A stretch of DNA of 64,000 nucleotides from Xylocopilactobacillus apis (GCF_033095965.1 NZ_AP026801.1:1960001-2024000); one strand, 5' to 3'; counted from the first letter of the stretch, positions 34,484 to 43,748 are shown. Notes: generated by a model from the sequence alone, not told the origin. Made by a program: numbers and translations.

Positions 34484-35776
34484 ATGTTTAAAAAATATCC
34501 GCTGGCTTTATATTTAACTTGGTTAATAATTCTTTTTATTGTTCCCCTGCCGTTAGTTTTCTTATTAAATACTGGTTTGTTAGATTCACCAAGTAATTTA
34601 TTAACATATGATGCTGGTGTTGCTGCTTATACATGGTGGCTAACAATCATCTTTTTATCAACTCGTCCACAATGGCTAGACCGACTTATTGGAATTCCCT
34701 CAATGTATTTTATCCATGGGATGATCGGCGTTCTCGCTCTAGGATTAGCCTCTTTTCACGTCTTAAATGCATTTTCGATGGGAACACTTATTAAAAATCT
34801 TGGCAATACTGCATGGTACTTGTCAATTTTTAGTGTTTTGTATGCAGCATTTTTCTTATCTGGCTGGCTGGTTGATCATTTCTCGCTTGCAGCGAAAACT
34901 AAACAAAAATTACAATTTATATTCAAGCATCAAATTTCAATCTGGATTCATCGAATAAATTTTATTGTTATCGGGTTAATTTGGCTCCATGTCCATGTGA
35001 TTGTTCGAATCAATCGAATTAGTAGTTTTATGATTTTGTTTGATCTTTATACGATTGTTAGTCTTAGTTTATACGGCTGGAAGAAATTTGTCGCCAGTGC
35101 TGCAGATAGCATAAACGGTCAGGTTATTAGTAATATTTCTGTAAATTCACATGTGTATCAGCTCAAAATAAAATTGAACCCTCACGCCAAAAAATATCGA
35201 GCAGGAGACTTTTACTTTTTATCTTTTAGGAACGTTTTAGGAATAAGCAGTGAACCCCATCCATTTTCTGTTACTTATTCACCAACGAATACTCCAAATC
35301 TTGTTACTTTCACAATTCAAAGTCATGGTGACTTTACCAGCAAATTAGGAGCCATTCCTATTGGCAGTGATGTTAAATTAGAAGGCCCTTTTGGCCGTTT
35401 TTCTTCAATAATAGAGGCTGCTTCGATTGAACAGCCATTGGTTTTTATCGGAATGGGAACTGGAATTGCGCCGCTTCTAAGTCTAACTCAGCAATATTTT
35501 AAAACTCATAAAATTCATGTTCTATGGAGTGCCCATAATTCTACTGATTTCTACTATCAACAAGAATTTAATAAATTGGTTCCGAAGATTACTTATGAAC
35601 AGCATTTAAGACGATTTACCAAAACTGATTATCAAAATAAATTAACTGAAAAGGAATTTTCTTCTGGATTATTTTTTATCGTTGGACCTGCTCCCGGAAT
35701 AATTGCTACAGAAAAGGCCTTACACCAACTTGATGTCAAACGCGCTCAATTAATTGATGAAAGACTAACAATGTAA
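34484..35776 (+). CDS. Ferric-reductase-like transmembrane flavocytochrome with FAD/NAD domain
   Basis: 430 residues from ATG 34484 (GAGAGG just upstream). About six transmembrane helices lie in residues 1-210. Two helices carry spaced histidines suited to bis-haem ligation: IHGMIGVLALGLASFH (H-x13-H) and IHRINFIVIGLIWLHVH (H-x12-H). The C-terminal half is an FNR-like module: HPFSVTYSP for flavin and GMGTGIAPLLSLTQQY for NAD(P). This is the ferric reductase/NADPH-oxidase layout, moving electrons from cytosolic NAD(P)H across the membrane. Its divergent partner is an anchored flavodoxin. A haem requirement would be noteworthy in a lactic acid bacterium. Confidence 0.82.
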   Translation: MFKKYPLALYLTWLIILFIVPLPLVFLLNTGLLDSPSNLLTYDAGVAAYTWWLTIIFLSTRPQWLDRLIGIPSMYFIHGMIGVLALGLASFHVLNAFSMGTLIKNLGNTAWYLSIFSVLYAAFFLSGWLVDHFSLAAKTKQKLQFIFKHQISIWIHRINFIVIGLIWLHVHVIVRINRISSFMILFDLYTIVSLSLYGWKKFVASAADSINGQVISNISVNSHVYQLKIKLNPHAKKYRAGDFYFLSFRNVLGISSEPHPFSVTYSPTNTPNLVTFTIQSHGDFTSKLGAIPIGSDVKLEGPFGRFSSIIEAASIEQPLVFIGMGTGIAPLLSLTQQYFKTHKIHVLWSAHNSTDFYYQQEFNKLVPKITYEQHLRRFTKTDYQNKLTEKEFSSGLFFIVGPAPGIIATEKALHQLDVKRAQLIDERLTM

Positions 35777-35788
35777 ATACTTGAAAAC

Positions 35789-35823
35789 AAAAAAGATTGA
35801 CATAATTATGCCAATCTTTTTTA
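35789..35823 (+). terminator. Bidirectional intrinsic terminator
   Basis: AAAAAAGATTG (35789-35799) pairs with CAATCTTTTTT (35812-35822) between the reductase gene and rpsI. Confidence 0.87.
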
Positions 35824-35840
35824 TTTTCAACATTAATATC

Positions 35841-36233
35841 TTAACGTTTACTAAATTGTGATGCCTTACGAGCTTTCTTCAAACCTGGCTTCTTACGTTC
35901 CTTCATACGAGGATCACGTTTAAGAAAACCATTTTTCTTTAATGCACCACGAAAATCTGGATCAACTTCAAGCAATGCACGAGCAATTCCGTGTCTTGTA
36001 GCACCTGCTTGACCAGAGAAACCACCGCCACGAACTGTTACTTTAGCATCAAATGTGCCGTTAGTTGCAGTTACATCAAATGGCTGGTTCATATCTTTCA
36101 GCAAACTAGCATATGGAAAATATTCACTTGCTTCTTTGCCGTTCATCATAATTTTACCGGTACCAGGAGTTAAGATAACCTGAGCAACAGAATCTTTTCT
36201 ACGACCTGTACCTTGATACATAACTTTATCCAT
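35841..36233 (-). CDS. rpsI: 30S ribosomal protein S9
   Basis: 130 residues, full length. It begins [16 protein letters not shown], contains [21 protein letters not shown], and ends with the conserved basic tail [11 protein letters not shown] that reaches the P site. The start is ATG 36233, since GGAGG lies at good spacing; a TTG sits one codon upstream. It follows rplM by 11 bases in the universal L13-S9 operon. Confidence 0.99.
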   Translation of the reverse strand: MDKVMYQGTGRRKDSVAQVILTPGTGKIMMNGKEASEYFPYASLLKDMNQPFDVTATNGTFDAKVTVRGGGFSGQAGATRHGIARALLEVDPDFRGALKKNGFLKRDPRMKERKKPGLKKARKASQFSKR

Positions 36234-36244
36234 CAAACGTCCTC

Positions 36245-36691
36245 CTAGATCTTACTCTTGATATCTAATACTTCAGGTTTTTGTGCAGCATGATCATGCT
36301 CTGCACCAGCATAAACATGTAATTTCAAAAGTTGTTGATGACCCAAAGAGTTCTTATTAGGAAGCATTTTACGAACTGAGTTCTCAATTAAACGAACTGG
36401 GTTTTGTTCACGTAAGTGACCCGCACTAATTGATTTCAATCCGCCAGGATAACGGGAATGTCTGTAATACATTTTCTTAGTAGCTTTCTTACCAGTTAAA
36501 CCAATTTTGCTGGCGTTTACTACAATAACATAATCACCGGTATCTACATTAGGGGTGAAGATTGGTTTATTCTTGCCGCGTAAGATACTTGCGACAACTG
36601 ATGAAAGACGTCCCAAAGGGATATCAGTGGCATCAACTACGTACCACTTTTTTTCTATCTCAGATTTTTTTGCTAAATATGTGGATCGCAT
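36245..36691 (-). CDS. rplM: 50S ribosomal protein L13
   Basis: 148 residues, first gene of the L13-S9 operon. It begins [22 protein letters not shown] and contains [36 protein letters not shown] and a late [16 protein letters not shown]. Of two adjacent ATG codons the second is chosen for its spacing from GGAG. The leader upstream may carry an L13 autoregulatory structure. Confidence 0.99.
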   Translation of the reverse strand: MRSTYLAKKSEIEKKWYVVDATDIPLGRLSSVVASILRGKNKPIFTPNVDTGDYVIVVNASKIGLTGKKATKKMYYRHSRYPGGLKSISAGHLREQNPVRLIENSVRKMLPNKNSLGHQQLLKLHVYAGAEHDHAAQKPEVLDIKSKI

Positions 36692-36694
36692 CAT

Positions 36695-36773
36695 TTCTCC
36701 TTAATAATTGTCTACTCTACTCTAAGATTCCGGGGCTTATCGTGGAGGTAAACAAAGACCATTAAACATTATA
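36695..36773 (-). promoter_or_regulatory. rplM promoter and possible L13 leader
   Basis: A -10 TATAAT (36773-36768) gives a start near 36761. The roughly 65-base leader contains the GC-rich CGATAAGCCCCGG, out of character with the AT-rich surroundings and reminiscent of the Firmicutes L13 leader (RF00555). The match is from memory and the fold was not computed. Confidence 0.42.
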
Positions 36774-36797
36774 CTATGATTTCCCAAAGAGTAAAAG

Positions 36798-37484
36798 CTA
36801 AAATTCAAATTCCTGATCAATTTTTGGTAAGTCAACAATCCCTGCTGGCAAATATTGCTGAAAAGCAATCGGATCTGCTTTAATTGGATCAAATGTATTG
36901 TAATGAATTGGAATAACTTTCTTAGCATCTAAATATTTAGCTGCTTCTGCTGCATCTTCAGCGTCCATCGTAAAACTACCGCCAATCGGCAAAAAAGCTA
37001 AATCAACTGCTTTTTTGCGAGCTACAAGCTTCAAATCACTATATAATCCAGTGTCCCCTGAATCATAAATTAGTTTACCTTCAGCAACTAAAGAAAATCC
37101 TGCTGCTACCCCCATCGGTAATGGAATGCCATGATAATCCATCGCATCAGTATGCCAAGCTGGAAAAAGTTTTAATTGAAATTCTGGCCCATAATAAGTC
37201 CCGCCAAAATTCAAATAATTAATTACTTTGACTCCTTCAGTTTCCGACAAAACATTGGCAAAATCACTTTGCGCAACAATTGTTGCATCATTTTTCTTAG
37301 CAATCTCAATTGCATTTCCTAAATGATCTGGATGAGCATGAGTCAAGACAATAAAATCAGGCTGTAAATCTTCTGGTTTAACTCTCGTAAATGGGTTTTC
37401 TGAAATAAAGGGATCAAACAACAAAGTCGAACCAGAATCTAATTGAATTTGAAATGCTGCATGACCAAAATATGTAATTTTCAT
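36798..37484 (-). CDS. UPF0173-family metal-dependent hydrolase
   Basis: 228-residue metallo-beta-lactamase-fold protein. The metal motif LTHAHPDHLGN is near residue 50, a second histidine in WHTDAMDYHG, GDTGLYSDLK carries the bridging Asp, and IPIHYNTFDP carries the last histidine. This is the YtkL/UPF0173 pattern; the natural substrate is unknown. It is transcribed towards rplM and ends in the rplM promoter region. Confidence 0.92.
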   Translation of the reverse strand: MKITYFGHAAFQIQLDSGSTLLFDPFISENPFTRVKPEDLQPDFIVLTHAHPDHLGNAIEIAKKNDATIVAQSDFANVLSETEGVKVINYLNFGGTYYGPEFQLKLFPAWHTDAMDYHGIPLPMGVAAGFSLVAEGKLIYDSGDTGLYSDLKLVARKKAVDLAFLPIGGSFTMDAEDAAEAAKYLDAKKVIPIHYNTFDPIKADPIAFQQYLPAGIVDLPKIDQEFEF

Positions 37485-37504
37485 TTTATATCTGTCCTTT
37501 CATT

Positions 37505-37533
37505 AAAAAAAGCCTCCCCAACGGGAGACCTTC
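37505..37533 (-). terminator. Intrinsic terminator of the NlpC/P60 gene
   Basis: AAGGTCTCCC pairs with GGGAGGCTTT on the minus strand, then T residues. Confidence 0.82.
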
Positions 37534-37546
37534 TATCATTCTTAAA

Positions 37547-38782
37547 TTAGACACGACGAGCTGAATCTGGTGTGAAATATGCCATACTTCCATAAGTAAC
37601 ATTTTGTCCAGGAGCTGGAGCATGAATATATCTTCCACCACCTGCGTAGATACCAACATGATAATTACCCCAAAATAGTAAGTCACCAGGTTGAAGTGCA
37701 CTCATTGAAACGGGTGTTCCAACATTAATTTGTCCATAAGTAGTTCTAGGTAAACTAATACCAGCTTGGTTAAACACATATTGAACTAATCCTGAACAAT
37801 CAAAACCTGCTGGAGTAGATCCACCCCAAACGTAAGGAACACCAATGTACTGAGCTGCAATTCCTACAACGCCACTTGCCGATTGATGACTTGCATTGGA
37901 ACCACCGGCATTGCCAGACTGAACTGAAACACCGCTACTACTTGGATAACTAGTATCAACTGCTGAAGATGAGCCCGAATTACTTGATCCAGTATTAACT
38001 GCTACTACATTATCAGATGATGCTGACGATGAAGCCTTTTCAGCTTCTTTTGCTTTTGCAGCATTATCAGCCTGAGCTTTGCTGGCTGCCATTGCAACTG
38101 TTAACTCACTCTGTAACTTGCTCAATTCACTCTTATGGTCTTCTAACTGTTTAGATAAGTCATCTGAACTCTTTTGAGCATCCTGCTTTAATGAAACCAA
38201 AGCATCTCGGTCACTTTCTAATTGTTTAGTTGTAGCTACTAATTGTTCTTTCTTGCTAGTCTTAGCAGCTTTCAAATCGTCAAGTTCTTTAGTTGCTTTT
38301 TCTACAGATTTCAAAGTTGACTGGCTGGCAGAATTAAGCTTATTAACAGTCATTGAACGACCGATTAAATCAGATAAACTGCTGCTTCCAAGAACAAAAT
38401 CAAGGAAAGTATTGCCAGTAACTGAATTGTTACTAGCAGCTTGAAGCGAACGAACTTGATCCTTCAAATTATCTTTTCTTTTTGAAATCTCAACTTTTTT
38501 ACTGCTGATCTTCTTACCTAAAGAATTGATCTGAGTATTTGTATCTTTAATTTTAGTTTTAGCATCGCTAATGGCAACAACTTTATCTGAAACCTTATTA
38601 TTTAGCTGAGCTACTTTACTCTGTGCTTCATTAATCTGTTTAAGCAAAGAGTTTGATTCAATTTTTTTAACTTCTATTTGAGAGTTTTTCTCGGATACAG
38701 TATCTGCGCTTACTGGGCTAACGCCTAAAGATGAAACTGTACCAAATGCTATTACTGAAATAAATATTTTTTTTAGTTGCAT
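37547..38782 (-). CDS. Secreted coiled-coil NlpC/P60 peptidoglycan endopeptidase (PcsB/CwlO-like)
   Basis: 411 residues. A signal peptide ends near residue 26 (SPVSADTVS). A coiled coil runs about 30-245, with an interrupted central hinge (TFLDFVLGSSSLSDLIGRS) as in PcsB. A Ser/Ala/Asn-rich linker (250-300) precedes the NlpC/P60 domain: catalytic Cys in FDCSGLVQYVF, His in NYHVGIYAGGG and a following His in RYIHAPAPG. PcsB/CwlO-type proteins cut stem peptides during division or elongation and are normally activated by FtsEX. A WalR box lies in its promoter. Confidence 0.93.
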   Translation of the reverse strand: MQLKKIFISVIAFGTVSSLGVSPVSADTVSEKNSQIEVKKIESNSLLKQINEAQSKVAQLNNKVSDKVVAISDAKTKIKDTNTQINSLGKKISSKKVEISKRKDNLKDQVRSLQAASNNSVTGNTFLDFVLGSSSLSDLIGRSMTVNKLNSASQSTLKSVEKATKELDDLKAAKTSKKEQLVATTKQLESDRDALVSLKQDAQKSSDDLSKQLEDHKSELSKLQSELTVAMAASKAQADNAAKAKEAEKASSSASSDNVVAVNTGSSNSGSSSAVDTSYPSSSGVSVQSGNAGGSNASHQSASGVVGIAAQYIGVPYVWGGSTPAGFDCSGLVQYVFNQAGISLPRTTYGQINVGTPVSMSALQPGDLLFWGNYHVGIYAGGGRYIHAPAPGQNVTYGSMAYFTPDSARRV

Positions 38783-38825
38783 GGCTTCCTCGAAATTTTT
38801 ATCTAATAAAGTATATCAAATTATG

Positions 38826-38842
38826 TGTTACAGCTCTGTTAC
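38826..38842 (+). promoter_or_regulatory. WalR-type box in the promoter of the NlpC/P60 gene
   Basis: TGTTAC-AGCTC-TGTTAC on the plus strand is a perfect TGTWAH-N5-TGTWAH. The gene reads on the minus strand, so the box is inverted relative to it and overlaps the poor -35 upstream of the -10 TATACT. Confidence 0.7.
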
Positions 38843-38882
38843 AAACCTATTAAGTACCATCAACAATCTTTAAAAGTCTGTT

Positions 38883-40334
38883 CTAGCCCCCAAAATAGGT
38901 ACTTAAATCACTATTTGAAATGTCTGAAAAAATGTTGCCAGAAAAATCATTAGGAGAATAAGCTGACGTCGCTTTGTAATTAACCGTTCCATCATTTTTC
39001 AACTGATAGTCAGTCACATGAATTTTATTAGGCTGACCATTTGTCATATAGGTATAAGTAATTGTTCCGCTGTTAACCCCGTTATTATTATCCGAGGTTA
39101 AAGAGAAGAGCTTAATTTGGCTCTGATTAAGCTGGGTCGGCCAATGTTTGATCAAAAGTGCCAACACTCGATTTTTCACTTCTGGTGAAGGAGTTATTTG
39201 GACTTTATCTGATGTTTGACTAGCACTTGATGATGAGCTTGAAGTCGAGCTAGCTCCAGAACTATCCGTCGGCGAAACAGTCGTTGATGGAGGCGCAGGA
39301 TCTGGAATATCTCGCGCTTGAGAAAAGCTTTCAAAATTACCAGTTTTTGCTGTCTTGAGCGGAGATTTCTGCCTGTTCCCATTCTCGTCGTGGTAAATAA
39401 GACGATAACTATTATTTTTAAATTCAATTTCCCACTCGAATCGATATTTTTCAGGAACTGTATCGCCATCAACATAACGATTTAACTTGGTGATAACTTG
39501 AGATTTAGTCAAAGAATCATTATAAAAGGCTGCTTGAATCACTTCATCCGGCTTCAAACTATAATAAATCGCATTGTTTTGAATTTTAGTGTGAACTGCC
39601 CCGTTAGCTGTATTAAGAACGCTTAGATTTCGCTTTTCTTCTTGATCTTCCTCATTCCAAAGGACATTATCTTCGTAACGAGTATTACTCTTTAAGTAAA
39701 TTCCGATCTCCATTTTTGGACCCTTGGAGCTCTTTTGATAGGTCCCCTGCAAATAGAGATTTTTGATCAACATCGGAAACACGACTGGTTTAAGAATGGT
39801 TTGTTTCACTAGCTTTTGCTGATCTGAAAAAATTTGAATTCCTAAATGATCATTTGGAATGTCAATTCCATATAAAGTGCCGGTAATCGTATCTTTTCCC
39901 GTGCTAAGATCAACATACTTATCATCTGTCTTAAAGGTTAAAGCCCCGTGGTTGCTGATAACTGTAATATTATCCTTAACGGGGATCGGCTCTTTAATCT
40001 CAGAACTTGTAAAAGTCAGCTTAACTTGGCGGCCACCCGATTTTTCAGGGTAAGGGCTAGCAGCTTTTATGGTCACATTGACTTTATTAAAATCCGATAA
40101 TTTCCCTTCTTTACCGCCAATTGTTAATGATGGCGGACTAAAAGGATTCCAAAGAGCATAAATTACCACAATGATTCCAAAAATTATTAATGGAACATAA
40201 ATCTTAGGACTGAGGGGATTTTGTTTGATATCTTTGGAGCGAACTTTAGATTTTCTTGATCTATTTTCGCGCCGATAGTGCTTCACTTCCTCAGTTTGAT
40301 CATCATTTATTTTATTAGGATCCAAATTATTCAC
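38883..40334 (-). CDS. TcaA-like membrane protein without zinc ribbon (paralogue of the next gene)
   Basis: 483 residues, function unknown. A basic cytosolic N-terminus (about 45 residues) precedes one transmembrane helix (YVPLIIFGIIVVIYALW) and a large extracellular part. That part starts with an Ig-like strand region (LTIGGKEGKLSDFNKVNVT; HGALTFKTDDKYVDL), passes a 35-residue Ser/Thr/Pro linker (PPSTTVSPTDSSGASS onward) and ends with a small C-terminal domain ending DLSTYFGG. The extracellular plan follows that of the neighbouring 40343-42307 product (GGKS/GGKE-D-F motif, Ig-like repeats, C-terminal small domain), so the two arose by duplication. It lies 8 bases downstream of it and must be co-transcribed. 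Confidence 0.65.
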   Translation of the reverse strand: MNNLDPNKINDDQTEEVKHYRRENRSRKSKVRSKDIKQNPLSPKIYVPLIIFGIIVVIYALWNPFSPPSLTIGGKEGKLSDFNKVNVTIKAASPYPEKSGGRQVKLTFTSSEIKEPIPVKDNITVISNHGALTFKTDDKYVDLSTGKDTITGTLYGIDIPNDHLGIQIFSDQQKLVKQTILKPVVFPMLIKNLYLQGTYQKSSKGPKMEIGIYLKSNTRYEDNVLWNEEDQEEKRNLSVLNTANGAVHTKIQNNAIYYSLKPDEVIQAAFYNDSLTKSQVITKLNRYVDGDTVPEKYRFEWEIEFKNNSYRLIYHDENGNRQKSPLKTAKTGNFESFSQARDIPDPAPPSTTVSPTDSSGASSTSSSSSSASQTSDKVQITPSPEVKNRVLALLIKHWPTQLNQSQIKLFSLTSDNNNGVNSGTITYTYMTNGQPNKIHVTDYQLKNDGTVNYKATSAYSPNDFSGNIFSDISNSDLSTYFGG

Positions 40335-40342
40335 TCTCTACG

Positions 40343-42307
40343 TTACTTTTTAAAATCAGGAAAGCTTTCAAAATTATTATTTTTCAAATCTTTATAAATA
40401 TTAATCGTATAAGCTTTCGGAACTTCAAAACCAGAATTTAATGGATAAACATTTAATCGTCCATTACGATAAAGAATAAACTTCATCAAGTTATTGTCTT
40501 TCCCGCCAGAAAGATAGGTGATCAATCCTGTTGTCTGCTCCCCATTAGGAGAATCATAGAAGATTGTATTTAAATGTGCCATATTCTTACTTGGCATCTG
40601 ATAAGACAATTGATCAGTAAAGTTTTGCAGAATCCGCTGGCGTACTTCTTTTCGAACTTTCGGCTGAGCCGTTAATCCTTCTTGTTTTACTTCTGGCAGA
40701 GCATCAGATTTTGCAAAAGCTGTAAAATCATGCGGCTCAATTTCGTCTAACAAAAAGATCTGCGTTTTCCCCTGCTGATCGTCACTTGTCAAAAAGTAAT
40801 ACAGTTTATTATTTTTCAATCGCAGTTCATGGCGATAATCACTCAAATCATCCGGTATCTGGCCGCCTTTATATTTAATTCTAGTAATTGGTTCTTTTCC
40901 TTGATGAAAATTAGAAATATATTCCGTCTCAACAAATTGCTGCGGGTTGGTTAAATATCTAATACTGCCATCATTGGACTTTCCTTGAACTATTGCACCT
41001 GTTAGTGCTGTACTGGTCCACCGTTTAACTTTTTTGGTGTCTCCATAAGGAACTTTTGCTACACCTACTGTCTCTTCGTAAGCTTGATCTGAAATAAAAT
41101 TAAACTTAACAGTTTTCACAGGGCTATTAACGTCACTCTTTAGCTTAGCTTCCCAATAAGTACCGGCTAAATCAAAGGGAAAAGTCACTTGAGATTCTTT
41201 ACTTTGATATAACTTCTTATTTTGATCACTCGTTATTCTTAGTGATAAATTATTAGAGAAAAGTTTTAAGCCAGAGACTTTGCCGTTAAGTTCTGCTTGA
41301 CCATCGTTAAAATCAGCAGTACTCTCGTCCGTCTGAAATTTAACTGCTTGCCCATTAGCTAAAATCACTAAATTTTTTAGGGGAATTGAGCTGTGATTAT
41401 AACCCGAAATTTTTATTGTAATTCTCTTGGGATCTGACTTAGAAGTTTTTTGATTTTCTTTACTAACAATTGTTGTTTTAAGATTTGAAAAATCCTTAAC
41501 ATCAATGGATTTACCACCAACTGTCGTTCTCACTAAAAAGTTAAATGCCAAAAAAATTCCTAAAATAATAATTAACGCCAAGAAAATTAGAACGACTATT
41601 TTTGCAGCCTTTTTTCTTTTATTAGATTCTTTTTGAGGTTCTTCGAAACTCACATTAGTAATATCATCAACAGGTGTATCGTCAAATTGTCCCTGACTAG
41701 ATTTACTATTAATAGTATTTGTATACTCCGAAGAATCCGGTTGATTGAAATCTCTTATCGAGTCTATATTTTCTGTTGACGAATTCACTGACGGCTTAGA
41801 TGAATTATACTTCTTTTTAATTGCCTCAGTTTGAATTTGATCAGCGCGTCTAGAATGCCTAAACGTATCTGTTTGGGGTGTCGAATAAGAACTCTTAGGT
41901 TTAGGATCACTTTGGACCACTTCAACTTTAGGAGCTGCGGTCTTCTTCTCTTCAACCGTTGGCTTTTCTTCAATCGTCTTAGATATAGAAGGTTCTGGTT
42001 CTTCATTAGTAACTGGTGTATTAGTTTCTGAGTTGTGAGACTGATGCGCAGAATAAGGTGTTCGACCATGCTCATTCTTAACTCCCGAGCCTCGATGCTG
42101 AAAAGAACGAGAATTTATCTGTTCATCATTTACTGACTCTTCATCAATTACATCTTGTTTCTCATTTTCCGGCACATATTTTGGAAGAACTTGACCCTGA
42201 TCATTAGTCATGACCTTGCCTTCTTTCCAATCTTTAATGACAAAAAGACAGAAAGGGCAAATCTGAGCTTCTTCTGGGATAAGTTTCCCACAATTAGGAC
42301 AATTCAT
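40343..42307 (-). CDS. TcaA-like protein: cytosolic zinc ribbon, one membrane helix, extracellular domains
   Basis: 654 residues. An N-terminal zinc ribbon has Cys3, Cys6, Cys17 and Cys20 (CPNC...CPFC). A long polar, probably disordered segment (25-220) follows, with many Ser/Thr/Pro/Glu. One transmembrane helix (IVVLIFLALIIILGIFLAF) leads to extracellular Ig-like domains beginning VGGKSIDVKDFSNL and a final domain near 545-654. This arrangement is that of TcaA/YvbJ-type proteins, linked in other Firmicutes to cell-wall antibiotic response, but sequence identity with those cannot be judged here. First gene of a two-gene operon with its paralogue. Confidence 0.68.
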   Translation of the reverse strand: MNCPNCGKLIPEEAQICPFCLFVIKDWKEGKVMTNDQGQVLPKYVPENEKQDVIDEESVNDEQINSRSFQHRGSGVKNEHGRTPYSAHQSHNSETNTPVTNEEPEPSISKTIEEKPTVEEKKTAAPKVEVVQSDPKPKSSYSTPQTDTFRHSRRADQIQTEAIKKKYNSSKPSVNSSTENIDSIRDFNQPDSSEYTNTINSKSSQGQFDDTPVDDITNVSFEEPQKESNKRKKAAKIVVLIFLALIIILGIFLAFNFLVRTTVGGKSIDVKDFSNLKTTIVSKENQKTSKSDPKRITIKISGYNHSSIPLKNLVILANGQAVKFQTDESTADFNDGQAELNGKVSGLKLFSNNLSLRITSDQNKKLYQSKESQVTFPFDLAGTYWEAKLKSDVNSPVKTVKFNFISDQAYEETVGVAKVPYGDTKKVKRWTSTALTGAIVQGKSNDGSIRYLTNPQQFVETEYISNFHQGKEPITRIKYKGGQIPDDLSDYRHELRLKNNKLYYFLTSDDQQGKTQIFLLDEIEPHDFTAFAKSDALPEVKQEGLTAQPKVRKEVRQRILQNFTDQLSYQMPSKNMAHLNTIFYDSPNGEQTTGLITYLSGGKDNNLMKFILYRNGRLNVYPLNSGFEVPKAYTINIYKDLKNNNFESFPDFKK

Positions 42308-42366
42308 TAATACTCTTCCCCTTTATAAACTACTTATATCATACCTCAAAAAATGAATATAATAAG

Positions 42367-42403
42367 AAAAACCTGAATCCAGTATTTTTGACTAAATTCA
42401 GGA
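42367..42403 (-). terminator. Intrinsic terminator of the DUF916 gene at 42415
   Basis: CCTGAATTTAGT pairs with ACTGGATTCAGG on the minus strand, then TTTTTC. Confidence 0.8.
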
Positions 42404-42414
42404 AATTCTTTTTT

Positions 42415-43581
42415 TTAAACAGAGTTATTCTTTTTAGTACGACGAGCAAAGTACCAAACTACAAGGATTATCAGCAGAACTGCAAGAACTCCCAAAAGGA
42501 TCCAGAGCCAAAGATAATTTGGCTTAATTCCCATTTGACGATTCAACTGATCAGCTTGAGCTCCCGTAATGGTAAAATCTTTCTCCATTTTATAATCGTA
42601 CTTTTTATTAACCGATGTTTTATCTGGAACAGGCGTATCTCCATCAACTCTAATCTTCATCGTAATGTGATAGGTGCCTGACTGAATTGCCTGGTCTCCC
42701 CATTTAACTGGATACTTCCAAACAGAATTTGGAGCCATCTGGTTAGATTCCGTATCAGCAACCGTTCGCATTTTACTATTATCTTTCTTAGTAATAACCG
42801 TATGAGTGCGGAAATTAGAAATAATCCCAGGTTTAGTATTACTCACACTTACCTGCATATTTGCCTGTGCATTACGGCCGATCATTTCAACCTGCGGGAC
42901 AACATTGCCTAGACGAAGTGTATCCTTACCCGTGAATTCATTATGTTCATAGGAACAATTAATGTTAAATATTACTGGAATCACATATGAAAATTTATTA
43001 ACTAAAGACTGCTGTTTCTTGCTTTGCTTTTCAGTTGGATCGTAAGCTTTAACATTAATACCGCCTAAAATAGTTCCTTTAAATTCTTTATTAGGGATTT
43101 TAGCGACTAAAGAAACAGCAACTTGACCATTATTCACATCAGAGCTAGGATTTTTAACAATAACGTCATTATTTGGAAAAAGCGAACGAAAGTCAATCTT
43201 CTGACTAGAATCCATGGTCGGTTTCAATACACTATAAGTTATCCCCCCACTATCGTTAGTGGAACCAGTATAAGCAGAAATTCGAAAACTCCGCTCTTTT
43301 TTGGATTGATTGGTAATCAAAACCGTCGTTCGAACTGTTGAGCCCGGTTTAACATTGTTATACCATAAAACATCATTATGATTCTTATAATCTGCACCTG
43401 CTGAAGCATTATTATCAAAGTATGGCTGAACGAAAAAATTAGCCGTCGTTGGATTTGCATCATCTGCTTTGACAATTTTAAAATTACTAATGGAATTTAA
43501 CCCTATCATCACTATTGTGATCAACATTAAAAAAAGAGCTCTTGATTTATTAACTCTTTGCTTTTTATTTAGTTTTAACAC
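42415..43581 (-). CDS. DUF916-DUF3324 WxL-interacting membrane protein
   Basis: 388 residues, fifth CscA-type protein of the window. Signal peptide about 1-40, DUF916 (WYNNVKPGSTVRTTVLI; FKGTILGGINVKAY), DUF3324 (IQSGTYHITMKIRVDGD), a transmembrane helix (LWLWILLGVLAVLLIILVVW) and a basic end (RRTKKNNSV). It resembles the protein at 2016-3086 in its NRQMGIKPNYLWL boundary motif, suggesting a direct common origin. The start is GTG 43581 with GGAGG upstream. It is separated by a terminator from the broken BspA-type gene. Confidence 0.86.
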   Translation of the reverse strand: MLKLNKKQRVNKSRALFLMLITIVMIGLNSISNFKIVKADDANPTTANFFVQPYFDNNASAGADYKNHNDVLWYNNVKPGSTVRTTVLITNQSKKERSFRISAYTGSTNDSGGITYSVLKPTMDSSQKIDFRSLFPNNDVIVKNPSSDVNNGQVAVSLVAKIPNKEFKGTILGGINVKAYDPTEKQSKKQQSLVNKFSYVIPVIFNINCSYEHNEFTGKDTLRLGNVVPQVEMIGRNAQANMQVSVSNTKPGIISNFRTHTVITKKDNSKMRTVADTESNQMAPNSVWKYPVKWGDQAIQSGTYHITMKIRVDGDTPVPDKTSVNKKYDYKMEKDFTITGAQADQLNRQMGIKPNYLWLWILLGVLAVLLIILVVWYFARRTKKNNSV

Positions 43582-43680
43582 TACACTAAAACCTCCGAAT
43601 TTTTAACCTTATTAATCATAACACATAGATTAAAAATCAAGATTTAAACATAAAAAAAAATCATCTATAATTTGCAACTA

Positions 43681-43718
43681 AAAAAATAAAAGTGCCCTTC
43701 ACAATTGAAAGAGCACTC
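43681..43718 (-). terminator. Intrinsic terminator after the BspA-type pseudogene
   Basis: AGTGCTCTTTCA pairs with TGAAGGGCACT on the minus strand, then a T-rich tract. Confidence 0.8.
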
Positions 43719-43748
43719 CTCTATAAAGCTAATTATTTAAAATTTATT

